Origin: CAVTWH01 sp963738365
GTDB taxonomy: Bacteria; Actinomycetota; Actinomycetes; Mycobacteriales; Micromonosporaceae
Direction: 5' to 3'
Assembly (NCBI GenBank): GCA_963738365.1
Contig: CAVTWH010000007.1
Coordinates: 620,001 to 684,000 of the forward strand
Length of the DNA stretch: 64,000 bases
Notes under the pieces: model-generated
What the model was told of the DNA's origin: nothing
Database searches by the model: none
The model's input: only the letters and a program-made list of their open reading frames with translations
Program-made: the position numbers and the translations under genes
Part shown: positions 27,591 to 36,425 of the stretch, piece after piece
How positions within the stretch are numbered: position 1 is the first letter of the stretch
Layout: every line of letters starts with the position of its first letter

Positions 27591-28168
27591 CCAGCACCCG
27601 GGGTGCTCTACGTCCTGGTCTGTGGTTCGCCGGCCGCGACCCGGGTCGGCGAGCTGGTCGAGCTCGCCCAGGCCGACGGCTGGGACGTCTGCGTCGTGGC
27701 GAGCCCGGACGGGCGAAGTTCATCGACGTGCCGGCGCTCGCCCGCGCAGACCGGCCATCCGGTGCGCAGCACCTACAAGAACCCGGGCGACCCCGACGTG
27801 CTGCCCGCGGCCGACGCGATGATCGTCGCGCCGGCCACCGTCAACACGGTCAACAAGGGGCCGCCGGGATCGCCGACACGCTCGCTCTCGGTCTGGTCAT
27901 CGAGGGCCGGGGCAAGGGCTGCCGATCGTGGCGCTGCCGTACACCAACGTGGCGATGGCCGCCCACCCGGCGTTCGTGCAGAGCGTGCAGCGGCTGCGCG
28001 ACTGGGGGATCACCGTGCTGTTCGGCGCCGGACGTGGTCGAGCTGCACGACCCCGGCACCGGCGCCAGCGACGACCGGCTGTCCGCTTCCCGTGGCAGCT
28101 GGCCTTCAGCGCGCTGCGGCAAGCTGGCGGCCGACGGGCCCACCGCGCCCGGACTGACCAGCCGCTGA
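27587..28168 (+). CDS. Flavoprotein of the HFCD family (frame-broken), copy 1
   Basis: About 190 residues. GTG overlaps the regulator stop codon. Pieces: VLYVLVCGSPAATRVGELVE, LAQADGWDVCVVASPDG, FIDVPALA, TGHPVRSTYKNPGDPDVLPA, ADAMIVAPATVNTVNKG, IADTLALGLVIEGRGKG, IVALPYTNVAMAAHPAFVQS and RLRDWGITVLFG. The APATxNTxNK motif is the FMN/substrate signature of homo-oligomeric flavin-containing Cys decarboxylases (CoaC, EpiD). As a single-domain protein it lacks the CoaB ligase, so it is not the pantothenate enzyme; substrate unknown. Breaks near 27602, 27715, 27745, 27860, 27920, 28030 and 28085. Copy 2 at 42225 is intact. Confidence 0.8.
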   Translation: MTSTRGALRPGLWFAGRDPGRRAGRARPGRRLGRLRRGEPGRAKFIDVPALARADRPSGAQHLQEPGRPRRAARGRRDDRRAGHRQHGQQGAAGIADTLALGLVIEGRGKGCRSWRCRTPTWRWPPTRRSCRACSGCATGGSPCCSAPDVVELHDPGTGASDDRLSASRGSWPSARCGKLAADGPTAPGLTSR

Positions 28169-28170
28169 CG

Positions 28171-29109
28171 GTGACGTCCCGGCCGCGCGGAGGCAGCCGC
28201 ACGCTGGTACCCGTCGCGGCCGTGACCACAGTGGCGGACGATCGGCCGCTGCTGGCGCGGTGGTACCCGCCCGCCTGGGCCGACGACTGGGACCGGGTCG
28301 GACTGGTCGCTCGGCGACCCGACGCCGCCGGTCGACACGTGTGCTGTGCGTCGTCGACTGCGTCCCGGAGACCGTCGACGAGGCCGACGCGGCCGGCGCC
28401 GACACTGCTGGTCGCCCACCATCCGCTGCTGCTGCGCGGGGTGTCCAGCGTGGCCACCCACGACGTACAAGGGCCGCATCGTGCACCGGCTGATCCGGGC
28501 CGGCATCGCGCTGTTCATCGCCCACACCAACGCCGACGTGGCCGCCCCGGGCGTCTCCGACGCGCTCGCCGCCCGGCTCGGCCTGACCGAGCTGCGCCCG
28601 CTGCGGCCGTGCCGCCGCCGCGACCGGCGACGGGCGCGGCTGCCGGCCGGATCGGGCGGCTGCCGAGGCCGCTGACCCTGCGCGGCGTTCGACCGAGCAC
28701 GCGGCGGCCGGCTGCCCGCCACCGCGGTGGGGCGTCCGCGCCGCCGGCGACCCGGAGCGCACCATTGAACACGGTGGCGGTCTGCGGCGGCGCCGGCGAC
28801 GCGTTACCTGCGCGACGCGGCGGCGGCCGGCGTCGACGCGTACCTCACCGCCGACCTGCGCCACCATCCGGTCAGCGAGCACCTCGCCGACGGCGGCCCG
28901 GCCCTGCTCGACGCCGCGCACTGGGCCACCGAGCGCCCCTGGCTGGACGACCTGGCCGGCCGACTGCGCGCCGGCGGCCTGGCTCGGTACAGTCGTCAGT
29001 GACATGCGCCACCGACCCGTGGACCCTGCACGCCGCCGCGCCCACCGACGACTTCTGCGCATCGCCCGAGAAGCCTGCACCATCCGAGGAAAAGGAGCCG
29101 CGCCCGTGA
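28171..29109 (+). CDS. Nif3-like dinuclear metal protein (frame-broken)
   Basis: About 310 residues. Pieces: ARWYPPAWADDWDRVGLV, VLCVVDCVPETVDEADAAGA, LLVAHHPLLLRGVSSVATHD, YKGRIVHRLIRAGIALFIAH, TNADVAAPGVSDALAARLGL, DAYLTADLRHHPVSEHLADG and LLDAAHWATERPWLDDL, ending TDPWTLHAAAP plus an acidic tail. The HHP, HTN-D and late H/E residues form the two-metal site of the Nif3/YbgI family (toroid hexamer; often annotated as type 2 GTP cyclohydrolase I, though physiological activity is unproven). Breaks near 28310, 28335, 28405, 28460, 28620-28830 and 29010. The stop codon overlaps the next gene (GTGA). Gene order matches Rv2230c-Rv2228c. Confidence 0.85.
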   Translation: MTSRPRGGSRTLVPVAAVTTVADDRPLLARWYPPAWADDWDRVGLVARRPDAAGRHVCCASSTASRRPSTRPTRPAPTLLVAHHPLLLRGVSSVATHDVQGPHRAPADPGRHRAVHRPHQRRRGRPGRLRRARRPARPDRAAPAAAVPPPRPATGAAAGRIGRLPRPLTLRGVRPSTRRPAARHRGGASAPPATRSAPLNTVAVCGGAGDALPARRGGGRRRRVPHRRPAPPSGQRAPRRRRPGPARRRALGHRAPLAGRPGRPTARRRPGSVQSSVTCATDPWTLHAAAPTDDFCASPEKPAPSEEKEPRP

Positions 29110-29853
29110 AGGCCGACCCCGACGCCCAACGCCGCCTGCTCGACCTGCAGGCGATCGACACCGCGCTGGCCCAGCTCGCGCACAAGCGGCGGACCCTGCC
29201 GCAGACTCGCCGAGCTGGACGCGCTGGCCCGGGAGATCGTCGGCGCTGAGGACGCAGCGGGTCCGCGCCCAGGTCGCCGTGGACGACCTGGACCGCGACA
29301 TCGCCCGGCTGGAGAAGGACGTCGAGCAGGTGCGGGCCGCGCGCAGGCAAGGACCAGGGCCGGCTGGGCGCGGGCATGCGGCCCGGCCCGCGAGCTGGAG
29401 GCGCTGCAGCACGAGATCGCCTCGCTGGCCCGCCGCCAGTCGGAGCTGGAGGACGCCGAGCTGGAGCTGATGGAGCAGCGGGAGGCGGCCCAGGCGGCGC
29501 TCGACCAGGCGGTCGCCAGCGGCTGGCCGCGACCCGGGCCGAGCGGGAGACCGTGGAGGCCGAGCGCGACACGGCGCTCGCCGACATCGCCAAGGACGAG
29601 GAGTTCCGCTGCGCCGGCCGCGGGCCGCTCGTCGCCGACCTGCCGGCCGACCTGGTCGCGCTGTACGACCGGATCCGCGAGTCGTCCGGCGGCATCGGCG
29701 CGGCGCTGCTGCGCGCCGGCCGCTGCGGCGGCTGCCGGCTGGAGCTGTCCGGCTCGGAGAAGGCGCGCGGTCCGCGCGGCCGCCCCCGACGAGGTGGTGC
29801 GCTGCGAGGAGTGCGGCGCATCCTGGTGCGTACCGACGGAGTCCGGGCTGTGA
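29106..29853 (+). CDS. Zinc-ribbon coiled-coil protein (frame-broken)
   Basis: About 245 residues. A long coiled coil (DAQRRLLDLQAIDTALAQLA, AVDDLDRDIARLEKDVEQVR, ARELEALQHEIASLARRQSE, LEDAELELMEQREAAQAALD) is followed by a C4 zinc ribbon: CGGCRLELSGSE and then VVRCEECGASW. This is the actinobacterial DksA-like/C4-type family, homologue of Rv2229c, thought to act as a nucleic-acid or polymerase-associated accessory factor. Breaks near 29205, 29248, 29347, 29380, 29522, 29612 and 29775. GTG start and the stop codon both overlap neighbours by 4 bp, so Nif3, this gene and RNase HI/phosphatase form a tightly coupled operon. Confidence 0.85.
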
Positions 29854-30962
29854 CCGGCGACCCGGGGCGGCCGTCGACCAGGTGATCGTCGAGGCCGACG
29901 GCGGCGCGCGGGGCAACCCGGGACCGGCCGGCTACGGCGCGCTGGTCCGCGACGCCGGACAGCGGGGAGGTGCTGGCCGAGCGGCCGGGTCGCTCGGCGT
30001 CGCGACCAACAACGTGGCCGAGTACTCCGGCCTGATCGCCGGGCTGACGGCCGCCGCCGAGCTGGGCGCCCGCGAGGTCGAGGTCCGGATGGACTCCAAG
30101 CTGGTGGTCGAGCAGATGTCCGGCCGCTGGCAGATCAAGCACCCGGCGCTGCGGCCGCTGGCCGCGCAGGCGGCCAGCGCTGGTCGGCCAGTTCGACACG
30201 GTGCGCTTCACCTGGATCCCCCGGGAGCGCAACCGGCGACGCCGACGCGCTGGCCAACCAGGCGATGGACGCCGCCGCCGGAGTGGCACGACCGGGCGGC
30301 GCCGGTGCCGGCCCGGCTCGTGGGAGCCGCCGAGTACCACGCCGACCCGGCTGATCCTGGTGCGCCACGGGGAGACCGAGCTGACCGCGCAGCGGCGCTA
30401 CTCGGGCCGGGGTGACCCGCCGCTGTCGGCGCTCGGGCAGGCGCAGGCGCGGGCGGCCGCCGGAGCGGGTCGCCGCGCTGGGCGGGACGCTCGCCGCGGT
30501 GCTGTCCTCGCCGCTGCGCGCTGCACGGCGACGGCGGCCCCGCTGGGCGCCCCGGTGACCGTGGACGACGACCTGGTGGAGTGCGACTTCGGCGAGTGGG
30601 AGGGGCGTACCTTCGCCGAGGTGCGGGAGCGCTGGCCGGAGGAGATGGAGAAGTGGCTGGCCTCACCGGCGGTGGCGCCGCCGGGCGGGGAGTCATTCCG
30701 CCGGGTCACCTCCCGGGTGCGCCGCTTCGTGGCCCGGGTGCGCGAGCGCTACCCGGCCGCCACGGTGGTCGTCGTCTCCCACGTCACCCCGATCAAACTG
30801 GTCCTGCGGGACGCCCTGGCGGCCGGCGACGACTTCCTCCACCGCCTCTACCTCGACCCCGCCGGCATCTCCACCATCGACTTCTACCCCGATGACGCGA
30901 TCGCCGTCCGCACTGTCAACGACACCTCCCACCTCCTCACCCTCCGGCCGCCCGCTCAGTGA
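29850..30962 (+). CDS. Bifunctional RNase HI / acid phosphatase (Rv2228c type, frame-broken)
   Basis: About 370 residues. N-terminal RNase HI (1-140): VIVEADGGARGNPGPAGYGA supplies the first Asp, NNVAEYSGLIAGL the Glu, VRMDSKLVVEQMSGRW the second Asp. It cuts RNA in RNA-DNA hybrids. C-terminal histidine phosphatase (from about 160): RLILVRHGETELTAQRRYSG, LSALGQAQA, DDLVECDFGEWEGRTFAEV, PPGGESFRRVTSRVRRF and VVVVSHVTPIKLVLRDALA. The phosphatase branch resembles CobC-like alpha-ribazole phosphatase. The fusion is typical of Actinobacteria. Breaks near 29875, 29965, 30180, 30237, 30280, 30345, 30460 and 30525. Start GTG overlaps the previous stop. Confidence 0.87.
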
Positions 30963-31106
30963 TCGAGGGCTTTCGGGGCTCATCTCGCGCGACATGACCC
31001 CGGCAACCCCAAGATCTCCTCACCCGCCGGTGCGGAGGAGGGCGAGCCGGAGCACGGCCGGTCGTGGGCTTTCGGGGCAGACCGGCCCGGCGACGGCAGG
31101 AGCTGG

Positions 31107-32351
31107 TCAGATGCCGGCGACGTGGAGGGCGAGCCAGAGGGCGGTGGTGGCGGTCAGGAGGGCGGGCGGGACGGTGAGGGCTCCGAGGGTGAGGAATTCG
31201 CGGGTACGGGGCGGGTAGGCGCGGTCGTGGAGGATCTGGCGCCACAGCAGGGTGGCCAGGGAGCCGACGTAGGTGAGGTTCGGGCCGATGTTGACGCCGA
31301 GCAGCACGGCCAGCACCAGGCCGGGGGAGTGCGCCACGACCGGCACCAGGACCAGCGTGGCCGGCAGGTTGTTGAGCAGGTTGGCCAGCACGGCGGCGAG
31401 CACCGCCGCGGCCAGCAGGCCGGGCAGCGTGGCGTGCTCCGGCGCCAGCCGGTTGACCAGGCTGCCCAGCCCGGTGGCGCGGACGCCGAGCACCACCACG
31501 CCGAGGGCGAAGACGAACAGGCAGAACGGCGCGTTCGCGGCGCGCAGCAGCCGGCCCGCCTCGCGGGCCGGCCGGCGCCGGACCAGCCGGGGGATGCCCA
31601 GGGCCAGCACACCGGCCAGCGCCACCCAGACCGGGGCCACCCCGAGCGGCTCCAGCGCGCCGAAGCCGACCAGCGCGGCGGCCAGCACCGCGAGGGCGTA
31701 GACCGGTGGGCGGCCGGGGGCGACCGGCTCGTCCCGGGTGGGGCCGGACAGCTCGGCGGCGAAGAAGCGGCGGAAGACCGCGTACTCCACGGCGATGACG
31801 ACCAGCCAGGGCAGCGCCATCAGGGCGGCGAAGGTGGCGAAGCTCAGGCCGCTGGCGGCGAAGGCGAGCAGATTGGTCAGGTTCGACACGGGGAGCAGGA
31901 CGGATGCCGAGTTGGCCAGGTGGGTGCAGGCGTAGGTGTGCGGCTTCGGGCGTACCCCCAGGTTGGTGGCGGTCACCAGGACCACCGGGGTGAGCAGGAT
32001 GACGGTGGCGTCCAGGCTGAGCGCGGCGGTGACCGTCGCGGCCAGCACGAAGACCACCCGCAGCAGCCGGACCGGGGAGCCGCGACCGAGCCGGGCCGCC
32101 CAGCGGCCGGCGTAGCTGAACACGCCCGCCTCGTCGGCCAGCTGGGCGAGGACCAGGATGGCCGCCAGGAAACCCACCGTGGGGCCCAGGGTGGCCACCT
32201 CGTGCCGGGCATCCGCCCAGCTCACCGGCCCGAACAGCACCGCGGCGACAGCGGCCGGCGCGGCGACGACCAGCTCGGGCAGGCCGCGTGGCCGGACGAT
32301 CGCGAAGGTGAGCACCGCCACCAGCAGCAGGAGGGAGAGGGCGGTGGACAC
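31107..32351 (-). CDS. ArsB/SLC13-like membrane permease
   Basis: 414 residues with about eleven hydrophobic helices and GTG start. Family-like segments: ATLGPTVGFLAAILVLAQLA, DEAGVFSYAGRWAARLGRGS, LSLDATVILLTPVVLVTATN, CTHLANSASVLLPVSNLTNL, and in the second half LANLLNNLPATLVLVPVVAH and LLGVNIGPNLTYVGSLATLL. The paired hairpin motifs with conserved NLTN and NxLNNLPA are those of the arsenite/anion (ArsB, IT superfamily) permeases. No arsR or arsC is nearby, so an arsenic role is not shown; it could move another anion. Convergent with RNase HI/phosphatase. Confidence 0.85.
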   Translation of the reverse strand: MSTALSLLLLVAVLTFAIVRPRGLPELVVAAPAAVAAVLFGPVSWADARHEVATLGPTVGFLAAILVLAQLADEAGVFSYAGRWAARLGRGSPVRLLRVVFVLAATVTAALSLDATVILLTPVVLVTATNLGVRPKPHTYACTHLANSASVLLPVSNLTNLLAFAASGLSFATFAALMALPWLVVIAVEYAVFRRFFAAELSGPTRDEPVAPGRPPVYALAVLAAALVGFGALEPLGVAPVWVALAGVLALGIPRLVRRRPAREAGRLLRAANAPFCLFVFALGVVVLGVRATGLGSLVNRLAPEHATLPGLLAAAVLAAVLANLLNNLPATLVLVPVVAHSPGLVLAVLLGVNIGPNLTYVGSLATLLWRQILHDRAYPPRTREFLTLGALTVPPALLTATTALWLALHVAGI

Positions 32352-32496
32352 GCCTGGACGGTACGGGGAGGTGCCGATCGGCGCAGCGTGGGGACCGCTC
32401 GGCGCATCAGCCGGCCCGCCGGACGCACAGCGGCTGTACCGATGGAGTTTGATCCTCGCTAAGTAATGATCATCCGTCTATTCGAGGGGTGGCGAC

Positions 32497-32718
32497 ATGG
32501 CTCAACCCGAGAGCCCGCCCGGCGCGCCCGCGACCCGGCGCCCGCTGTGGGCCTGGCTGCTGGTGCTGCCGGTGGTCGTACCGTTGCTGGTTTTCCTGTT
32601 CAACGACAAGGAGCCCCGGCTGTGGGGCTTCCCGCGCTTCTACTGGCTGCAACTGGCCTTCATCGCGCTCGGCGTGGCGACCACCACGCTGGTCTACCAG
32701 CTGACGAAGAAGAGGTGA
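32497..32718 (+). CDS. DUF3311 small membrane subunit of a sodium:solute symporter
   Basis: 73 residues with two membrane helices: PLWAWLLVLPVVVPLLVFLF and the second after NDKEPRLWGFPRFYW, namely LQLAFIALGVATTTLVYQL, ending in TKKR. The WGFPRFYW segment between helices is the DUF3311 signature. Genes of this family almost always precede an SSS-type symporter, as here (7 bp gap), and are assumed to be a small partner subunit, like DUF485/YjcH in acetate transport. RBS GAGGGG lies 13 bp upstream. Confidence 0.88.
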   Translation: MAQPESPPGAPATRRPLWAWLLVLPVVVPLLVFLFNDKEPRLWGFPRFYWLQLAFIALGVATTTLVYQLTKKR

Positions 32719-32725
32719 GGCGGGC

Positions 32726-34367
32726 ATGAGGGACCACCTCGCGGAAATCATCATCGCCACGGCGCTGTTCGTGATCGTCAGTGGCATGGGCTTCGTCGCG
32801 GCCCGCTGGCGCCGCCCGGAGAATATGGCCCACCTGGACGAGTGGGGCCTGGGCGGGCGCAACTTCGGCTCGTGGATCAGCTGGTTCCTGATCGGCGGCG
32901 ACATCTACACGGCGTACACCTTCGTGGCCGTCCCGGCGCTGCTGTTCGCCTCCGGCGCGCTGGGCTTCTACGCCGTGCCCTACACCGTCATCGTCTACCC
33001 GCTGGTCTTCATCCCGCTGGTGCCGGCTGTGGGGGGTGTCGCACAAGCACGGGTTCGTCACGCCGGCCGACTTCGTCCGGGCCCGGTCGGGCTCGTCGAC
33101 GATGGCGCTGCTGGTGGCGGTCACCGGCATCGTCGCCACCATGCCCTACATCGCACTCCAACTCGTCGGTATCGAGGCGGTACTGAAGACGATGAACGTC
33201 AACGCCGACCTGGGCGCTGATCATCGCGTTCGCCGTGCTGGCCGCCTACACCTACCAGTCCGGCCTGCGCGCCCCGGCGCTGATCGCCTTCGTCAAGGAC
33301 GCGCTGATCTACCTGGTGATCATCGTCGCCGTCCTCTACATCCCGCACAAGCTCGGCGGCTGGGGGAAGGTCTTCGACGCGGCGGACGCCAAGTTCGCCA
33401 AGACCAACGGCACCATCCTGGGTCCCGGCAACCAGTGGCAGTACGTCACCCTGGCGTTCGGCTCGGCGCTGGCACTGTTCCTCTACCCGCACAGCGTCAC
33501 CGGCGTACTGGCCAGCAAGAGCCGTGGCGTCATCAAGCGCAACATGGCGGCGCTGCCGGTCTACAGCTTCCTGCTGGGCCTGATCGCGCTGCTCGGCTAC
33601 ATGGCCATCGCCGCCAAGGTGACCCCGATCAAGACCAACGGCAAGGCGGACGGCAACACCGTGGTACCGGTGCTGTTCGACCAGATGTTCCCGCACTGGT
33701 TCGCCGGTGTGGCGTTCGCCGCCGTGGCGATCGGCGCGCTGGTACCGGCGGCCATCATGGCCATCGCGGCGGCCAACCTGTTCACCCGCAACATCTACAA
33801 GGAGTACCTGAAGCGGGACGCCACCCCGGCGCAGGAGGCGACCGTCAGCAAGATCGCCTCGCTGGTGGTGAAGGCCGGCGCGGTGCTGGTCATCCTGCTG
33901 ATCAGCCCGCAGTTCTCCATCGACCTGCAGCTCATCGGCGGCGTCATCATCCTGCAGACGCTGCCGGCGGTGGCCATCGGCGTGTTCACCAACTGGCTGC
34001 ACCGCTGGGGCCTGGTGGCCGGTTGGCTGGCCGGCATGGGGCTGGGGATGTGGATGCTCTACCAGATCCCAACGCCGCCACCAAGCACCAGCACTTCGGC
34101 GGCTCGGCGTTCCCGCTGAACAAGTGGTTCGACCCGACCGCCATCGGCCTGGACAAGACCACCCTGGTGTACGTCGGCTTCGTCGCGGTGCTGGCCAACG
34201 TCGTGGTGGCGGTCATCGTCAGCGCGCTGTGCAAGCTGTTCAACGCCCCGGACGGGGTGGACGCCACCCAGCCGTCGGACTACGTGGACGACGACGCGGC
34301 CGTGGCGCCCCGGCCACCGCGTCAGCTGGCCGGTGACGAACTGCCCGATCCGGTACCCACCACCTGA
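32726..34367 (+). CDS. Sodium:solute symporter, MctP-like (three frame breaks)
   Basis: About 545 residues with about 13 membrane helices. Segments: DEWGLGGRNFGSWISWFLIG, GDIYTAYTFVAVPALLFASG, KHGFVTPADFVRARSGSSTM, TYQSGLRAPALIAFVKDALI, YPHSVTGVLASKSRGVIKRN and IGALVPAAIMAIAAANLFTR. This fits the solute:sodium symporter branch that includes monocarboxylate permeases (lactate, pyruvate, acetate). The C-terminal tail is hydrophilic and acidic. Breaks near 33031, 33213 and 34072 each shift by one base in an otherwise complete protein. It forms an operon with the DUF3311 gene and ends at a strong terminator. Confidence 0.87.
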
Positions 34368-34380
34368 GGCACGCAGGCGA

Positions 34381-34416
34381 CCGGGCCCCGGCGGAAGCAG
34401 ATCCGCCGGGGCCCGG
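34381..34416 (+). terminator. Strong terminator after the symporter operon
   Basis: A 15-bp perfect stem: CCGGGCCCCGGCGGA (34381-34395) with TCCGCCGGGGCCCGG (34402-34416), 6-nt loop, 13 bp after the stop codon. Confidence 0.85.
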
Positions 34417-34417
34417 T

Positions 34418-34566
34418 GCTGTGCGATTGGTCAGAATGCTGTGCGGTCGGTCAGGGTGCTGTGCCGGCGGGCTGTCCTGTGCCGGCGGGCTGTCCTGTGC
34501 CGGCGGGCTGTCCTGTGCCGGCGGGCTGTCCTGTGCCGGCGGTCAGCGGCTTGTGCGGTTGGTCAG
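34418..34566. repeat. Array of 17-bp GCTGTGC...TCAG repeats plus an 18-bp tandem repeat
   Basis: Clear 17-bp copies are at 34418-34434 (GCTGTGCGATTGGTCAG) and 34438-34454 (GCTGTGCGGTCGGTCAG), with variants at 34530-34546 and 34550-34566. Between them an 18-bp unit, GTGCCGGCGGGCTGTCCT, is repeated four times in tandem (34461-34532) with a partial fifth. The last copy contains the stop codon of the leftward esterase gene. The same 17-bp family recurs at 36290-36425. Confidence 0.85.
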
Positions 34567-35954
34567 GAGATCGTGCAGGCTTGGCCGTTGAGGGTGAAGC
34601 TGGTCGGCGCACTGGTGTTGCCGGTGTGGTTGGCCTGGAACCCGATGGTGGTCGAGGCGCCGGGCGCCAGGGTGCCGTTGTAGCTCATGTTCTTCGCCGT
34701 CACCTGGCCGCTGGTCGGCGTGTAGGTGGCGTTCCAGCCGGAGACGATGCTCTGCCCCGACGGCAGCGTGAACACCAGTGACCAGCTGGACAGCGACGCG
34801 GACCCGGTGTTGGTGACGGTGATGTTGGCGGTCAGCCCGGTGTTCCAGGCGCTGATCACATCGGACACCCGGCACGCGCCGGTCCCGGCCGGGCTGCTCG
34901 GTGGCGGCGAGTTGGGGCTGCTCGGCGGCGGGGAGTTCGGGCTACTGGGCGGGGGCGAGTTGGGGCTGCTCGGCGGGGGTGAGTTCGGGCTGCTCGGCGG
35001 CGGCGAGCCCGGTGTGGTCGGGGTGATCGTGCCGTCCAGGCCGAAGAACGAGATGGCCCGGGCCGCCATGCCGGACTGCGGCAGGCTGTGCCCGACGCCC
35101 TGGATCGAGTAGGCGTCCACGGCCGGGTTGCTGGTCGAGCCGTACCGGGTGTGGGTCCAGCCGGAGACCGGGGAGTCGGTGCTGACCGGGGTCTGGCTCA
35201 CGCCGAGGACGTTCGTCCACTGCTTGATCTCTTCGCCGAAGTTGGCGTAGTAGAGCGTGGTGTCGGCGGTACCGTGCCACAGCTGCATGCGTGGGCGCGG
35301 CCCCGAATAGCCCGGGTACGCCCCGCGGACCAGATCACCCCACTGCTGCGGGGTCTTGCTGATCTGCCCGTTGGCACAGGCGCTGTTCCAGGTGGAGCCG
35401 CCCGTGGTGGCGAAGCACCCGAACGGGACGCCCATGAACGCCGCGCCCGCCTTGAACACGTCCGGGTAGTCGCCGAGCAGGACGTTGGTCATCATGCCGC
35501 CGGAGGACGCGCCGGTGACGAAGACCCGGCTGGAGTCGCCGCCCCGGTGCTGCTCCTCCCAGCTGACCATCGAGACGATCCCGACCGGGTCGCTGTTGCC
35601 GTTGTGCGTCAACGCACCCGCCGTGTAGACGTCGAAGCAGGAGCCGCTGCGGGTGGCCGACGGGTAGATCACGATGAAGCCGTAGCGGTCGGCGAGCGAG
35701 GCGAACTCGCTGCCCGAGTAGAACGCCGGCCCCGAGCCGGTGCAGTAGTGCACCGCCACCAGGATCGCCGGGTGCGAGCTGACGTTGTTCGGCACGTACT
35801 CGTACATGCGCAGGCCGCTGGGGTTGGCGCCGAAGTTGGTGACCTCGGTGAGCGCCGCGGCCGACGCACTCGGCGCCGTCACCGCCAGCAGGCCGCCGGC
35901 GAACGCGATGACGGCCGAGGCCGTCGCCGCGAGCAGGCGGGTTCGTCTCTTCAT
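34563..35954 (-). CDS. Secreted CE1 esterase (acetylxylan/feruloyl or PHB-depolymerase type) with C-terminal CBM2
   Basis: 463 residues. Sec signal (KRRTRLLAATASAVIAFAGG, cleaved after TAPSASAAA). Esterase domain (about 33-320): NPSGLRMYEYVPNN, ILVAVHYCTGSGPAFYSGSE, SLADRYGFIVIYPSATRSGS, the nucleophile elbow VTGASSGGMMTNVL, MQLWHGTADTTL with the Asp, and QGVGHSLPQSG with the His. A linker made of repeats of PNSPPPSS (about five, encoded by 24-bp DNA repeats near 34895-35010) leads to a CBM2 (about 365-463), from CRVSDVISAWNTGLTANITV to SFTLNGQACTIS. It should de-esterify plant xylan while bound to cellulose. RBS GGAGAC before ATG. Partner of the GH5-CBM2 enzyme in wall degradation. Confidence 0.92.
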   Translation of the reverse strand: MKRRTRLLAATASAVIAFAGGLLAVTAPSASAAALTEVTNFGANPSGLRMYEYVPNNVSSHPAILVAVHYCTGSGPAFYSGSEFASLADRYGFIVIYPSATRSGSCFDVYTAGALTHNGNSDPVGIVSMVSWEEQHRGGDSSRVFVTGASSGGMMTNVLLGDYPDVFKAGAAFMGVPFGCFATTGGSTWNSACANGQISKTPQQWGDLVRGAYPGYSGPRPRMQLWHGTADTTLYYANFGEEIKQWTNVLGVSQTPVSTDSPVSGWTHTRYGSTSNPAVDAYSIQGVGHSLPQSGMAARAISFFGLDGTITPTTPGSPPPSSPNSPPPSSPNSPPPSSPNSPPPSSPNSPPPSSPAGTGACRVSDVISAWNTGLTANITVTNTGSASLSSWSLVFTLPSGQSIVSGWNATYTPTSGQVTAKNMSYNGTLAPGASTTIGFQANHTGNTSAPTSFTLNGQACTIS

Positions 35955-36421
35955 GGATCGTCTCCTAGGCATCGGGGGACCCCGCCGGGCAGCCGATGGC
36001 TGCGGCGGAGATGCGTGGGGTACGAGGAGCCCGCCGGCCGTAAGCGCCACGGCCGGCGGGCATTTTGTCGGCCCTGGGTACGCGCCCGTTGCCCGGAGGG
36101 CGCGCCAGGACAGCCCGCATGGGGCTTCAGGGAATCCCTGCTGACACCGTTGTAAAACGATATCGAAGCTAACCCCTCTGATCCAGTGCGGTCAATGCCG
36201 CCGCCCCGGATTTCGCATTTGTCCCCGAGCCCGGCAGGGAACTTCCACCCGTGAACGAGTTCGCCCGTGACGCCGACCGGCGGCTGGCTGCTGTGCCGCC
36301 AGTCAGTCGAGAGGCCGCCACGGCGTGCCGCTGTGCCGTCGCTCAGTCGAGTGGTCGGCCACGGCTGTTCGCTGTGCCACCGGTCAGCCCGTGATGCCGA
36401 CCGCCGCTGCTGTGCCGTCGC
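35955..36421. other. Intergenic region, 467 bp, with repeat array at its right end
   Basis: The left part (35955-36160) is the leader and promoter region of the esterase gene; an AT-richer patch is at 36145-36165. The right part (36290-36425) holds 17-bp repeats. I see no gene and no CebR-type site. Confidence 0.5.
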
Positions 36422-36425
36422 TCAG
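36290..36425. repeat. Second array of the 17-bp GCTGTGC...TCAG repeat
   Basis: Copies at 36290-36306 (GCTGTGCCGCCAGTCAG), 36330-36346 and 36409-36425 (both GCTGTGCCGTCGCTCAG) and 36371-36387 (GCTGTGCCACCGGTCAG). The last copy includes the stop codon of the leftward TauE/SafE gene, just as the array at 34418 ends in the esterase stop codon. Confidence 0.85.

Noticed and set aside
27587..28168. CoaBC (pantothenate pathway) or lanthipeptide decarboxylase
   Set aside because: The protein is a single flavoprotein domain with no ligase domain, and no lanthipeptide precursor or modification genes lie nearby.
30963..31106. Possible mobile-element remnant with the direct repeat GGGCTTTCGGGG
   Set aside because: Two short copies about 100 bp apart with no transposase or inverted ends; more likely remnants of terminator-like sequence.
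31107..32351. Arsenic-resistance operon
   Set aside because: The permease is ArsB-like, but there is no arsR, arsC or acr3 companion; only the transporter family is supported.
34461..34542. CRISPR array
   Set aside because: The 18-bp units are directly tandem, without spacers, and no cas genes are nearby.
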